DNA of 64,000 nucleotides from Omphiscola glabra (GCA_964017045.1 OZ024808.1:9355784-9419783); one strand, 5' to 3'. Counted from the first letter of the stretch, positions 11,433 through 25,200 are shown. Notes: generated from the sequence alone by a model not told the origin. A program made the numbers and translations.

Positions 11433-14400
11433 ATGACAGCTGCTGTTTCCCCATACACACCTGGACAGAGGTATAACTTGAGCATGGACGTTGGGCCGGA
11501 GGAGGCATCACATCCATCCACGGCAGGACTATTCCAAGATTTGAAACTTAAGAGGAAAAGAGTGAGAGACATTTTAAATGAATCAGATGCCATCTTACCT
11601 GGTCAGCTGGTGTTCACAAAACTACCAGAGTGTGACCAGCTGAGTAATCTAAGTCCAGGAAGTGCTGACAGCGCGTATGTATCAGACAGGACTTCTGACT
11701 TGGATTCAGGTCCACCCATGAAGAAATCATGCCAAGCTGTTGACGATGAAGAGGAAGAGGAAACCAGGGACAATTACATCAAGGGAGATGTCCAGAGTGC
11801 CGTAGGGTCACCGCAACAACCTTCTCCTGCAGTTGTGGTATCTTGGTCCAAATGCTCATCATCACTGTCATCATCTTTGACAATAAAATCCTCACCATCC
11901 TCTTTGATAACTTATGTATCACAATCAAATAACCAGGACTTAAAATCTGTCGCATCCGTGTCCACCCCACCTCACTCTTGTAATCCGGGGTCACCTACAT
12001 CCATGACCAACCCAATGATTCTCAGCTGCCCACAAGGCTACCTCATGCAGCTGGCCGGTGGATTCACTGCACATCCCAACGGGGGCATGAAGCTGATTCC
12101 CATGATGGCTATTTCTACAGCCGGTGTCTTTCAATCCGTTTCCACACCTATGTACATAACCACAACCGCCAACGGGTACTTCGTTTCAGGGACAAGCGAT
12201 TCACCATTTACCTGCAGCCCTTCATTGATAACCTACCCGACTCTTGACGGGCCCAAGACCGTCAACGCTGAAGATGTTCTTAAACTGGACAAGCCCCAGA
12301 TAGCAATCCCCAACGGCACTGGCTACACAACGTTAAACATGCCCAGCCCAAAGTTCAAGCACCCCAAAAAGGAGGAGAGCCGGGTGGAAAAAGACACAGA
12401 GTTTATTTCTCACTACACCAATGGAGCCTTTGTGTATCGTGGGCATTTAGCGGAGAATCCCCACAACTTGAAACCCCGTGACGGCACTTCATTCGCAGAA
12501 AACGTCAAATGCGAAGATTCTGATGGGGAGGAGTCGCTAGTGTGTGCCATTTGCAATGACAGGGCCACTGGTCTACACTATGGCATTATCACATGTGAAG
12601 GGTGAGCTTATTTTAGCTGTTTAAATTTAAAGAGATTTCAAATGTTTATCATATAGGATGCGTGAATAGAAAATGCCCTAGTTTGAACAACATTAAAAAA
12701 AAAAAAAAAAGAATTGCTATTTATCTACATCTTTGTGAGAATTTTTGCAAATTTGATATTGTTTTAGCTAAACTGTAATTTTTCTAGTATAATGCATTTG
12801 TCAGTCCAAGTACTTTAGGATTAAATTAGCATCATGTAATTTTCAGTCCATGCTTAGGTATTTTAATTTTGTGCCCTGGTATATTTAGTTCTCCCTGTTT
12901 ATTTCAAGTAAATAGAAGTTCCACATAGGAAGATAGTGATCATTTTTTAAAAAACAAATTGTAGGGAACATCAATTTTTTTTTTTAAAAAGCTGTATATA
13001 TTCCATACCTTCTACCATCTGGTATTGAACTTTCACTTTACAAGGTTTTAAATGTCACAGCAGTGAACAGCGCTTGACATCTCTAAAAGCTTAACATGGT
13101 CTTTAATAAAATGCAGACATTTCAAATTGTAGTTGTTATTGATCTTTTCAACCGGTGTTAGGGGGGGGGGGGGGGGACACGTCAAGCTTAGAACAAAGAT
13201 GCCTAATTTTGTAAACGATATCATGAATTGTCTCACAGGGAACAAAAAAAATATTATCAAAATGGGTTCAAGTAGTTTATGAATAGAATTTAAAAAAACA
13301 GAGAGTAATTGGTTTAAATAAAGAGACATGGACTGCTTTTCTTGTTAGGCCCTGGCACCAGTCATTATGCAGCCTTTGATTGACAGTTTTTTATTATAAA
13401 AGTGTTGTATATAATCTGAAACAGAACAATGTACACGTCAGCTAAATCATAGCTGATAAAATCCCACAATAATTTTTTCTCGTTTTATCTGGCATCTGCC
13501 AATCTTTTCTCCCAACTGAACTGAACCAGCTTCGCACAGTTTGATGCTTAGCCTCTTAAGCCACGATTAACTTATGAAGTAACAAACATTCTCAAACTTT
13601 CTGCAGGTGTAAGGGATTTTTTAAGAGGACCGTCCAGAACAAGAGAGTCTACACCTGTGTTGCAGAGGGCAACTGTGAAATCAACAAGGCCCAGCGTAAC
13701 CGATGCCAATACTGCAGATTCAAAAAGTGCCTCAAAATGGGCATGGTGCTAGCTGGTGAGTAGTAGGATCATAAATTATGCATGGGAGCTTTAGGTGGGA
13801 GGGATAGAATGGGCCATCATTATTTTCTAGTTACAATTACTAGCATATCAGTTCTCTTTAGTCCAGTAGTGCTTGAGGCATTTAAGTTCTCTTTAGTCCA
13901 GTAGTGCTTGAGGCATTTAAGTTCTCTTTAGTCCAGTAGTGCTTGAGGCATATCAGTTCTCTTTAGTCCAGTAGTGCTTGAGGCATATCAGTTCTCTTTA
14001 ATCCAGTAGTGCTTGAGGCATATCAGTTCTCTTTAGTCCAGTAGTGCTTGAGGCGTATCAGTTCTCTTTAATCCAGTAGTGCTTGAGGTGTATCAGTTCT
14101 CTTTAGTCCAGTAGTGCTTGAGGCATATCAGTTCTCTTTAGTCCAGTAGTGCTTGAGGCGTATCAGTTCTCTTTAGTCCAGTAGTGCTTGAGGCATATCA
14201 GTTCTCTTTAGTCCAGTAGTGCTTGAGGCATATCAGTTATCTTTAGTCCAGTAGTGCTTGAGGCGTATCAGTTCTATTTAGTCCTGTAGTGCTTGAGAGT
14301 CTTATAGAAGCTACTCCTGACAGAAATTAGTTTAATTATTTTAGTTTTTAAGCCAAAAAATTCCCAATCCCTTTCTGCTTTTCTCTGTTCTGGGCAATTT

Positions 14401-17400
14401 TTTACCTCTACTCATTTTACTTAAGATTTAATATTTTTAACGTACTATTTATTTTCTTGCAGCTGTTCGTGAAGACAGAATGCCTGGGGGAAGAAACTCT
14501 GGAGCCGTTTATAATCTTTACAAAGTGAGATGTCCTAATATCTGCCTTGCATCCTTTAGATTCTAAATATTTCAGATTGTGTTTATCAAAGTATTTATTG
14601 TTACAAATTATTTTTGATTTACATGAAAGAAATTTTTTTTTTTTTTAAATTTAAAAATCCATATATATTTTTTAAATTTAATGAGTATCTTTAATTAATT
14701 ATTTATTTGGAAAAGGCCAAAAAAGCTCTCATTCAGCATTCTCATGCATTAAGTGCAGCAAGACTGCCACTCAAGGATAGTTCTCATTAACCACTGACGT
14801 GATTGTTATTAAAAAGAAGCTATATTGTCTCACACAGAAAGACTTACGCCGACTGCATAATTAATTAAAGCATTTCATTATCCACCCAGGTGAAATACAA
14901 GAAGCACAAGCGTCGTGATACAACCGAGAAGGCACTGAAGCTCCACCGGCTCAACTTCCCCACCTGTAAATTAGAAATGCCAGACGTCATCCCTGGCTAC
15001 CCAGGTGAAAATTTGCCATCATCTGATTCAGCGTACGAGTCAAGCACAGACTGTGGGACAGACACCACCAGCAACCGGTCAGAAAAGTCATCTTCCAGCT
15101 ACAATCAGTACCACCCCTACTACCACCCGTATCACTACAAAAACGTTACACCTACAAGTGCATCGTCATACGCTGGGTCGGTGTCGGAACACAGCCTGGT
15201 AAGTAAGAGTCACTCAGCGTATCAGTCTCCAGCGGCATCTACTGTGACATCGTCTGCATCCTCGTCATTACACCTCACCACTGTTCACTCTGGTCACCTC
15301 AACAGCTTTGATCAAAGAATGTTGTCTTACCAAGATGTACCATCTGGCTTAAAAATTCCCTCGCCCCCTGGCCAGCGGCAAGGCCATGGAAACTCTTCTG
15401 TGTTGGAGACAAAAGCTTCGCCACCCACTACCACTGCATCCCAGAGTTCCAATTATCACAATAACATTTCCTTTGAAGAGCCATCTCACCCTCAGACAAC
15501 TATGTCATCATATAAGCCATCTGAAAAATATCCCAGTGATGTAAGCCATTGCTCACCGGACAAACTTTTCCCTCAGCATAGTCATCAAGACAGAGAAACA
15601 CACCCACCACAACTGCACAGTTCTCAAAGGACTCACACACAGCACCAGCATTTTACCAGTATGAAAGCCGAGCAGTCCTGTGCCTCACAATCCCATTACC
15701 AATCACAGAAGGGCTCGACCGCCAAGGGGGATAACCATGAGAGATCTGAAACGTCTGGCCATCACCAGTTTTACACTGACAGCTCACTGTATGTCAAGCA
15801 AGAAATAGACTCACATGAAGACTTCAAACAATCCCAGAGTTGCTCAAGCTATAATGATGCTGATAGCAAACAATCCCAGAGTTGCTCAAGCTATAATGAT
15901 ACTGATAGCTACATAACTAAATATTATTCAGCATCAACACTTGCAGCTACACCAAAAGCACAGACTAATGGTCTCACTGAAGCTACACCAAAAGCACAGA
16001 CTAATGGTCTCACTGAAGCTACACCAAAAGCACAGACTAATGGTCTCACTGAAGCTACACCAAAAGCACAGACTAATGGTCTCACTGAAGCTGCCCGTGA
16101 TCGAAACTGCAGCTCTTTGACTCAGTCACCCAGACTTCCGGCCCAAACCAGCCATTTTTCTCCAAGTAGCTCTCACACTTTCAAACTTCCCCCCACACTG
16201 CAGCACAACGAGGGCAACAACGGAAAGCCATCTGAAAGTTTCAAAAACATGGCACATCCCGTTAATACGTCTTCTATGCCTTACTATGCATCAACAACAT
16301 CTCTCATCTCGGACTTGGCTAAGAATGACAGCTTGTTAACCATAGCTGAGGACTACCAGATTGACAAGTTTACAGGGTCAGAGGAAACTGTTGCCCAAGC
16401 CCTGTGCCAAGTTGGTGACAGTATTGTCATGAGATTTGTCCAGTGGATGAAACAGTTGCCCTTTTACAGGTAGGTGAATATTGTGCAAGTCTTACAAGTT
16501 GGAATTTTAAATATTTTTTTTTAAATGCGGGGCTTGTATAATTTCATATTTATTTGTGTAACTATACAAGTCTATTTCACCAAGTACTGTATATCAAAGT
16601 TAAACTTTTAATTTTTTTAATAATAATTTTAATTTTATCTTAAATTTTAATTTATAATTAATTATCAGACTTTTTAAATTTAGTCTAGCAATAAGCATGG
16701 TAAGAATTTAAAAAAATAAAAGCTTAAATATCCATCCATTTATCAATACTGCATTATGCATCCTTTCAATACTAGAATGGTGAGATTAGCTATTAAAATT
16801 TTACATCATAATGGATGGACTGCATTCAAGTTGTATAAATGAAATATAAGGTATGCTAAACTTGAATTCATAGACAGGACAAAAGATTTTGACATTTCAG
16901 CTTAGAGCCTTCATCAGAAAACAAGACAAAAAGAAGTATCAGATCAAAGTAAAAAAAACTTAAGAGATTTAAATAACATATCATGATAGTAAAATTTTTT
17001 TTACATTATTGTAACCTTGGGACAATTTCAATGTGTTTTTTTAAAAAGTTTTTATCTTTAAATTTCACCTAAATAGGGAGATTCCTAAAGAACTTCAGAC
17101 CAAAATCCTCATGTCAAAGTGGCATGAGCTTCTTCTGTTGGTCATGGTGGCCTACGGGCCTGTCACGAAACACCCAAAGAAGTCTGACAGAAAGCCCACG
17201 TTTTCCGAGCTCTACGACGGAAACATCCAGCGGATGCAGGAGTACCTGGACAAAAGCTTTAACAAGTTTTTCACCTACGAACAGCTCCAAGGGGAGATTG
17301 GTGGACTGATGGACAAGGTCACTGCCATCATGGCCTACTTCTGGGACCTGGGAATAACCAGAAAAGAATTGCTTTGCCTTAAAGTCATCCTTCTTCTAAA

Positions 17401-18305
17401 CCATGGTCAGTTTTTTTATAGTATTTCTCTGAAATTGATTTTCAAACAAAAAACAACTTATATATATATATAGCCCGTCATGAATGATGTTTGTTTCAAT
17501 CAACTTCTTCTATGTCAATTTTAAATCACTTCTCTATGTCTTGCGGTGCTAATCTTGATACAGGACTCTGTCTTGCCAGACAAATAAAGTCTGACAAAGA
17601 TTGATGAAACCTTGAATTATATATCTTTTATTTTTATGATTTCAAACTAAAAAGCTTTTTTTTAAAAAAAAAAAAAAAAGCTAAAGGGAGGGAACTTTTG
17701 AGTTTAAGTTGTTGCCCGTGATGAAGTTTAATTAAAAGGTATGAACCAGGAAATTTTAAAATATTACTGTTTTGTTCTTTTGAACAAATTCTTAATTTGT
17801 TACTGTATTGATTCAGTTTGTTTGTTACATACTTAGTCTTATAAAACAATTTTTTGTAAAACATGGGCTTTTCAATTCTTTGCAAAGGAAATATGCACAG
17901 CAGCATTTAACCTTTTTATGAAATGGATTTTTTTTTTAATTACTTGTGGCAAGTCAATAATTTATTTTAAAATATATAATTTTTTGCCATTGGAATGAAT
18001 TGGGCATGAATTTAAATGAAATGAACCCTTTTTTTTCTCTACTTAATCATTTTTCTCACAGAATTTCCTCTTTAACGTGATTAAATTTTGTCTCTCCTCA
18101 AACAGAGAGTGTAAAAAAGGATCCTAAGCTGAATCACATTTCCAACTCTTACAAGCAGGCTTTGCAGCAATACATTTTGGAAAGGTTTCCATCTGAGGCC
18201 AATCGACTTGGAGATTTACTTGGTCAGTTTCCTGATCTTCAGGCTGCGTCTGCACAGTTACTTAGCAGCAAGATGATTTATATTCCATTTTTGCTCAATG
18301 CATAG
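11433..18305 (+). CDS. HR4: HR4/NR6-type orphan nuclear receptor, 6 coding exons, 1162 aa
   Basis: Coding exons are 11433-12601, 13607-13755, 14463-14524, 14890-16469, 17077-17405 and 18106-18305; all introns are GT-AG and phases agree. The protein is a ligand-regulated-type transcription factor of the nucleus. The DNA-binding domain spans residues 371-436: first zinc site C371, C374, C388, C391; second C407, C413, C423, C426. It is followed by a basic extension ([21 protein letters not shown] in two parts, residues 440-460) that is characteristic of insect DHR4 and close to vertebrate GCNF (NR6A1). A long Ser/Gln/His-rich hinge fills exon 4 (461-986). The ligand-binding-type domain is in exon 4's end and exons 5-6, ending in a short tail (IPFLLNA). 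In insects HR4 acts in the ecdysone cascade; the role here is inferred only. The ATG lies directly after a splice acceptor, so untranslated or extra coding exons upstream are likely but were not found. The hinge has tandem amino-acid repeats. LBD-only alternatives are excluded by the complete DBD. Confidence 0.93.
13845..14297. repeat. 35-bp minisatellite in HR4 intron 2
   Basis: About thirteen copies of GTCCAGTAGTGCTTGAGGC plus ATATCAGTTCTCTTTA, with 35-bp spacing (for example 13861, 13896, 13931). It lies 90 bases after the exon 2 donor and ends before exon 3. Confidence 0.95.
15826..15909 (+). repeat. 42-bp coding duplication in HR4 exon 4
   Basis: Two in-frame copies encode [14 protein letters not shown] and [14 protein letters not shown], differing by one codon. 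It lies in the disordered hinge. Confidence 0.95.
15946..16089 (+). repeat. 36-bp x4 coding minisatellite in HR4 exon 4
   Basis: Four identical 36-base units encode [12 protein letters not shown] four times in succession (residues 813-860) in the hinge between the DNA-binding and ligand-binding domains. Unit identity implies recent expansion or homogenisation. Confidence 0.97.
16843..16917 (-). ncRNA. Hammerhead-ribozyme-like motif (Penelope-like element relic), HR4 intron 4
   Basis: Read on the minus strand: CTGATGA (16917-16911), a small hairpin AGGCTCTAAGCT, then GAAA, then a segment ending TTGTCCTGTC. Order and spacing match the minimal hammerhead ribozymes known from Penelope-like retroelements. 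The base after GAAA and the third stem look weakened, so activity is doubtful. Confidence 0.5.
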
Positions 18306-18762
18306 TCACAGAGTCTTAAGTTTTATGGTGATGTCATTTTCCCATAATTGATCATAAATGATTTTACCTATTTGTTTTAAAATGAAATTAATTTTTATTT
18401 GCTTTATAAATTAAAACTTCTCAAATAATAATACAACTTTATATTGTTAAGTAGAACTGTTGTGAATCGAGGTCAGTTAGAGAGCTCCATTTATTTGAAC
18501 ACAAATATATTTAAACGTATTTCATTAATTAAAGTGTCAAAATATTTAAAATTGTAGCCTGAAAACACCTTAGAATTGAATGTAATTAACATCTCATCAC
18601 AAAATTTTCAAAGGTAAAGAGTTTTAAGAGAAAAACATTTTAAAAAATTTATTATTTGAATACAATCAAGCTTGTAGACGACGAACACATAAGGAAAGTT
18701 TGCAAGTTAATATTATTAGTATTACAAAATGTTTGTATGTATTAGAATATAAACTCCTTACA

Positions 18763-18768
18763 AATAAA
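18763..18768 (+). promoter_or_regulatory. Candidate poly(A) signal for HR4
   Basis: AATAAA 458 bases after the HR4 stop, followed by a U/GU-rich stretch. Many other AT-rich hexamers occur in this flank, so the site is only one candidate. Confidence 0.3.
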
Positions 18769-21449
18769 ATTGTACTGGCTTAATATATATTTGTAAACTT
18801 TTTTAACCATGACAACAATATGATTTGCTATATATAAATAACTAAAGACAACTACACTAAAGATAATCTTGGATCTGTGCTATAAAATCATGTCTGAAGA
18901 TAGTTGGTAGGTTTCTGGTAAGCTGTCTGATTCTTAATAATCCCTTCATGCTGGGGGCTTTATAATATATCTTACATCACTCTTTGTAATTAATATCATT
19001 ATAGTTTTATTTTTTTTTTATTCTGCCCTCTGGGTTGATAACTAAATCTAAACAGTTTACATCTCTAATCCAAGTTAATCCTTATTGTCTTTCAAATTGG
19101 TGCAAGTCAATTTTTTTTTTTTTGTAAGTGTAAAGAATTCATGTTATTGTTCTGTGTAATACAATGAGCCATATTTCATTTTTAAGTGAACCACAAACCC
19201 ATCATCTGTGATAAAATATTTTTTGCATCTGTTGATGTAGTCATGGATGATATAATCTGTTGTAATTACACTTTTGTATAATTATGAACTATTATTTTTG
19301 ACCAAAGGGACTTAAATGTACAGTTGAGTGGTTGGACTGGAAAATTATTTTTTACCGAATGTAATAGTTTTAAAATGTCAATTAGGAAAAAAAGAGTGAA
19401 CTATGATTTTAAATTAAAAATTTTTAAAAATATTTATTACCATATGATTTTATTTGCAAATTTGAAATAGTCTTATAATTATTTTTAAGATGGCCTTTCA
19501 TTTTTCTAGGTAGCATTGGCAACAACAAGGTATAATGTCTCCTTACAAGATTTTATTGTTTATCAAAATCAAACTTGGTGATTGGTTTTGAAGTGTTAGT
19601 GTCTTATCCTTTAGTTTTTTCCATAACAGGATTTAGACAAAAATATTAATTTCAAATGTATATATTATTTTAAATATGTGCCATAAATTTAGATAATTTT
19701 TAACTGAATATAATCTAGATATTGTTAACAGATTATTATTTGTGCATATCTGTGTAATATATAATTGTTTGAAATTTCAGTTATATTACTGAAAAGCTTT
19801 TTTTTTTTAATCTTAAGTTTAACTTGCGGTCAATTCAATTTTTAATTGTGCCTTGGTATAAGACATGTGAGCTTATATGTGCGGCAAAGAGAATAGTAAG
19901 ACAGCTTGCTTTCAGATAAATCTCATGGACTAACTTGTGCCTTGTCATCACTAGTGGTCCTGGCTATTCCTGTATACATTTGTGCCTTCATCTCAACTGT
20001 GTTCAGATGTTGGAGACACAAAATTCTTAATCGATGCCTTTGTTTATAACAAACATGTTATATGCCAGAATTACTTTATTGGCATGTCTGTAACAAAATA
20101 TATTAAAACACCAGCAATGAAATTGTTTAAATCATCTTACAAAAATTTTCTTCAAAACATATTTTGTAATAATTATTTTTAGGTCAGCTATTTCATTTTT
20201 TTTTTTTTTGAATTGAGGAAGACATGTGTTAAATTAATAGTTACTTTACACTCCAGTCCTAAACAAACAAAAATTCAGGGGTGGGGGTTTGGAGGATCCG
20301 TCTGAGAAAAATTCCTGAAACTGATACTCTTGTGATACTAACCGAAAATGACAAGTCAATGTTGGAGCGACTTAGCAGTTTGGTGGAATTTGTAAAAGAG
20401 ATATAGTTGCAAGTGCCTCAGCCTTCCATTTAATGTATTCAAGGTTGGATTGCTTCATTGAACAGTCATTAATTTATATCTTAATTTGTTTTTAGCTACA
20501 TGCAGAAATGTCAGACCAATGACTTCCCTAAGCTCCCACTCATATGCCATCCGTTAAATTGAACTGGCAGATTGGAGCAAGGGATGTTTAATTTAACCAT
20601 TTAATAAATTCTTGAATCTATATGAGAATATTTTGACATGAGATTTGCGGCAACATCAAAATGCTTAAAGAAACCAAAATCCTGTTCCTTGTGCCCTAGA
20701 GAAATTTATGTCTCAAGATCTCATGTGATATCTGCTTTGTATGGATAAAGAAAATCCTCTGGCTCAAACAACTGTCACTTTTCTTCATATTACAGTTAAT
20801 ATTTAATTTGTTTCTCATCCTGTAGAAGTCTATTTCAATTTTTACTTGAGGGTTTGGAATTGTTAAGAAGAATGAAGAGCTTGAACTCTGCAAATACCTC
20901 TGTCGCCACATGTGACATTCACTTAGTTTATACCCACTCATTTTACTTGTACAAAATGTTATATTTCATGTTTCAAACGATATATGAGTCATAGGTCAGT
21001 GTCAGTTGGGCTCATCTATAGACTGGAGCATGGATGTTTCTATTATCAGGTTGAAGCAATGAATGCAACAAAGATAACCTCTTCTGAATACTCTGCAGAT
21101 GGTAACAATGCAACCTAATTATACTCATCTTAGATTCCTTTACTTTAAAAAAAATATGTTGTTCCTATTTTGAGATGCTTAAATAATGTTGTTGATTTGC
21201 TGTTCAAATGTACTAATGTACAGGAAACTTTGCTGTTGTTGTATTATTGGCTCAATGTAATACTGCCCAGTTGGCTCTTTAATATTTGTGCATTGTGATA
21301 TCAGCTGACTATTGATCTAATTTTTAACCGGCTGTACAAACTTTATGTTGAAGCTGTTATTTCAAGTTGTGATTGCATTCTGTGAATTTGTAAGTAATCA
21401 AATTTTAATGGTGATCATTCTGTCTTGTTGTTGGCCATTGAAAGATAAG

Positions 21450-21583
21450 AACTTTGGTTGCTTGAAACTTGAATTCTGGCTTCTCTTCATTTTTGATATC
21501 ATATATTGACTATCAAAACTTTGGTTGCTTTAAACTTGAATTCTGGCCTCTCTTCATTTTTGATATCATATATTGACTATCGT
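21450..21583. repeat. 67-bp tandem duplication
   Basis: Two copies begin AACTTTGGTTGCTT at 21450 and 21517 and both end in CATATATTGACTATC. Confidence 0.9.
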
Positions 21584-21745
21584 CTGATAGTGTTCAGTGA
21601 TTTAAATTGGAAGAATTATATTATTGGACCATGTTGTGCTTATATTTGGATTAAAATCAAGATCAAAAGTAATTGTTTATTTGTACTTTGATTCCTCTGA
21701 GTTATATTTTCAAAATTTGAATATTTAAGTGACAAAACCAGTTTA

Positions 21746-21833
21746 AATGAAATATAAGAACAATGTATGCTAAACTTCAATTCGTAGACAGGACAAAAGA
21801 TTTGGACATTTGGGCTTAGAGCCTTCCTCCTTT
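21746..21833 (-). repeat. Decayed copy of the hammerhead-bearing repeat
   Basis: Shares ATGAAATATAAG, GTATGCTAAACTT and GACAGGACAAAAGATTT with the copy at 16843-16917. The core positions are mutated (GGAGGAA in place of CTGATGA), so no ribozyme is expected. Confidence 0.7.
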
Positions 21834-22069
21834 TGTTTAAGAACCTAATAAAAAAAAATAAGGTCTGCTTATTTATTATTATGCTTACTGTTATATTTAC
21901 AACTCCCTACATTATGTTAATTCAGAAAAAAATTTTGAAGCCCACAAATTAAATAAAGTCAACATAGTTTTAATGGTTATTCATAAAATTATACATTGAA
22001 TGTATTGTTATGTGAAAGCCAAATCTCCATTAAAAAACATTATTTTGATAATTAAATATATTTAACAAT

Positions 22070-22075
22070 TTTATT
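22070..22075 (-). promoter_or_regulatory. Candidate poly(A) signal for EXOSC2
   Basis: AATAAA on the minus strand 189 bases beyond the EXOSC2 stop codon. Position is reasonable; other AT-rich hexamers lie nearby. Confidence 0.35.
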
Positions 22076-22263
22076 TAACCCCCACCCTATAAAAACAATA
22101 ATAGCACTATTTTAAATGATGAATCTTAAAAGTAATTTTTTTAAATAGTAAATTATTAACAATAACAAGGAAAATGGAATATACAACACAATTTTAAAAA
22201 ATTAATCTACAAAGAAATATATAAATGATGAAAAATAAATTTTGAAAAACAGCAAAGACAACT

Positions 22264-25200
22264 TTAGCCAGCCTCCAGTTCAAGTCTTTGTTGGACCAAA
22301 TCGACAACCTCCACAATGACTTCAGGCTTCAATAAATCTTTTACCTGAAACATGATGTTAACAATAGATGAAATGGTTCTTATTGATGTTTAATGGTAGA
22401 CAAAAGGTTCCTGAGTCACCAAAGTCATGTGGTATGGTAGCTGGCTTGTTACAAACACATTCACTTGCTCACAATCAGATACAATTAAAAAATAAAAGGT
22501 AACTACTAAGAACTTTCTTTGGTGCATCCAATTAGAAAGATTTTGCCATTTTAATTTAACCCTAAAACATTCCTGACAGAATTTACTTCCAAAAATCTCT
22601 GTTGTGATAAATGAATGTTCACCCGTGACCACTTAAAAAATGTAAAGAAATGTTAGAGACATTAACAACTGTAAGAACATTACTTAATTACAACTTCAAC
22701 ACAACTAAATTTATTATTAACCACTGTAACCTACTGCAAATTTCTGTGATGCTTCGTAAGTGTAAAGAATACTAGTGTCGAAGAGGAGCACTCTCTGATC
22801 GGCCAGGGCCAAGACACAGTTCCTTAGTCTTGCTATTATTTCTCTGTCAGCCTTGGAAACTGGCTGAAATCAAGTTTTCAAATATTAATCAAATAGCCTT
22901 GGATCAATGTCTCCGCAGATTTTTAGTTCCAAACTGGAACATTTAAAATATATAAAAAATTTAATTTAATCTATTGAATGAATGAACAATTATCAAGATT
23001 TTACTTTTTTTTTAAGTTAAAGTTGTAATAAGTTTAATGACTGGCCTGAATTTAAACATTTGCATATTTTCATGAGAGCTTCAATATCCCTTTACAAATG
23101 ATTTTAAATACACTTTACGGATTCTACACCAGTCTATGTAATCTATAAGCTTGCTGATAAATTCTCAAGTGCCTGATAAGTAAGCCATGATAAAGTTTTA
23201 ATATTTAAAACTTAGAAATGAAAGAAGATTTAAAAACATTTGGTTTTCTACACAAAATAAAATGTGAAATTCTCATAGCCAGTAAACTTTGGCAAACTTG
23301 TGCACAGTAGTTTAGTAGACCTGGATTAGGGTAATACATCAGATTCCTGCTGCATTTAGTGGTAGGTTTGTTAATGAAGCACAGGGGGTACTATGTGGCA
23401 TGCTGGACATGGTGGGGGTTCAAATGGCTATATATTAATGGCCCAAAAACAGTTTGTAGTGAAGATTTCCCACCTGTAAGTTAGTCTCATAGCCGCCAGT
23501 CTCTCCAGCTTCAATGTGTTCAGTAGGAGCAATCCAGATGTAGCCGTTGTTGCCCAGAATGATTGATGCCCCAACAGGCAAGTTGTGAAAGTGTGTCTTA
23601 CGCCGCAGGATGAGTGAAGGAGATACCTTAACCAATGTACCCTGGCCCAGCTGGGATAAAAATATATTTAAAAAGAAAAATATTCAAAAAAAGAAAATTC
23701 TCTCTTTATGTTTAATTATATAAAATACCTAGTGAAATATTTGGATTTACACATTTTTTAAAACCTTTGCTTTTTTTTTTTTTCGTTAACTTTTTATTTG
23801 TGGATTTTAAAATAAATAATATATTTTACAATGCTCATATTTTCATTTTATTACATCTGAGTATTGCTTACCTTGCCATACTTGAGACTGCGAGTGTGGA
23901 GGGATAGACAACCGTCTGACATGACATTTTGAACTTCGGCCTGAAAAATTGGAAGGCACTAAAATGAATGGCTGGAGTCGACCGAACAACATGGAAAAAT
24001 CTTTTGACTAAATTAAAACTTTTATAGATATTCTTCAGAACTAGGCCTATTAAAAGTATTAATAACACAATTATTTTACATACATCATTCATTCCATTCT
24101 GAATATCAATTTATTAATTATCTTGATTTTTTTTTTCCAGGGGAAATTGTAATCAACATATAAATTAATACTTTACACTAATGAGGTCTCCTTCTTTCAA
24201 GTAATGCCTCATCATCTTCTCATCTTCCTCTGACCGACGTCTCTGATTAAAAAAGAAGAAATCAGAAGTTAAAACCGAGGATGCATGGAGATTCAGAGGC
24301 GTAGCTATGATATTTTGCGAACGGGGACCAACTATAAAATTGCCCCCATTTAATCACATTTTTCTATTACATTGAATAAGGAAAACAATTTAAATTTTAA
24401 TAAAACATTGTATTTAAAGAAGCAAATTTATAGAAATTACAGTACATGACCCACTTGGTCACTGTCGTAGACTGGTTTACATAGTCTAAAAAGATTTATT
24501 GTTTTGATTTAGCTATCACAAAGTAGTCAATTACGCAATAAAAATCTTTTTTTTCCAATGCTTCTCTTTCAACACTAAGAAGAGCAAGATCGCTGAGATG
24601 ATCCTGTCCCATTGACGCACGCAAATGCGACAAAATAAGTAGGTTATCAGATGACACATCCGCTGAGCGGCTGCACTGATTTATTACCTTTGTTTACTTA
24701 TTATAATGTAACATTGTGCGCGTCATTTTGGCGCCCCTGTACCTTGGCGCCCGGGGACATATGTACCCCATGCAGCCCCGCTCGCTACGTCTCTGTGGAG
24801 TTTAGAGCTTTGTGAAATCATAACTTTATAAGAACTAATAGAAACCTCATACAAAAGCTTACCAACTCTCCACCGGGTAAGTTGACTGAAGATAACATGA
24901 GAATGGAATCCATCCGAGAGTGTGTCTCCACGCGCCATCTTTTCTGGCCCAGCTCTATGATTCGACCGATAACAACATCTCCAATCTCTCCATTGTATCT
25001 GAGGACAATGGTAACAATGTTGGAAGTAACTGTCAACAAAAGGTGCCTCCCCTTTTTAGCTTCACCACACAGTTGGACATTGTCCTAAACCTCTTCTCAA
25101 GTAAAACCTCAACTCGTTCTAGTCAAGAATTTCATGCATTCTGTTGGCTTAATGATAGTCTTATACCTGCCGGAATGAAGTTGATGGTCCCACTTGAGCA

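Larger units (their letters stand above)
18306..22263. other. Convergent 3' flanks of HR4 and EXOSC2
   Basis: Very AT-rich, no coding segment recognised. Probably includes long 3' untranslated sequence of HR4. Frames at 19982-20182, 20696-20941 and 21506-21691 are not supported. It contains a 67-bp tandem duplication and a decayed hammerhead-type repeat. Confidence 0.5.
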
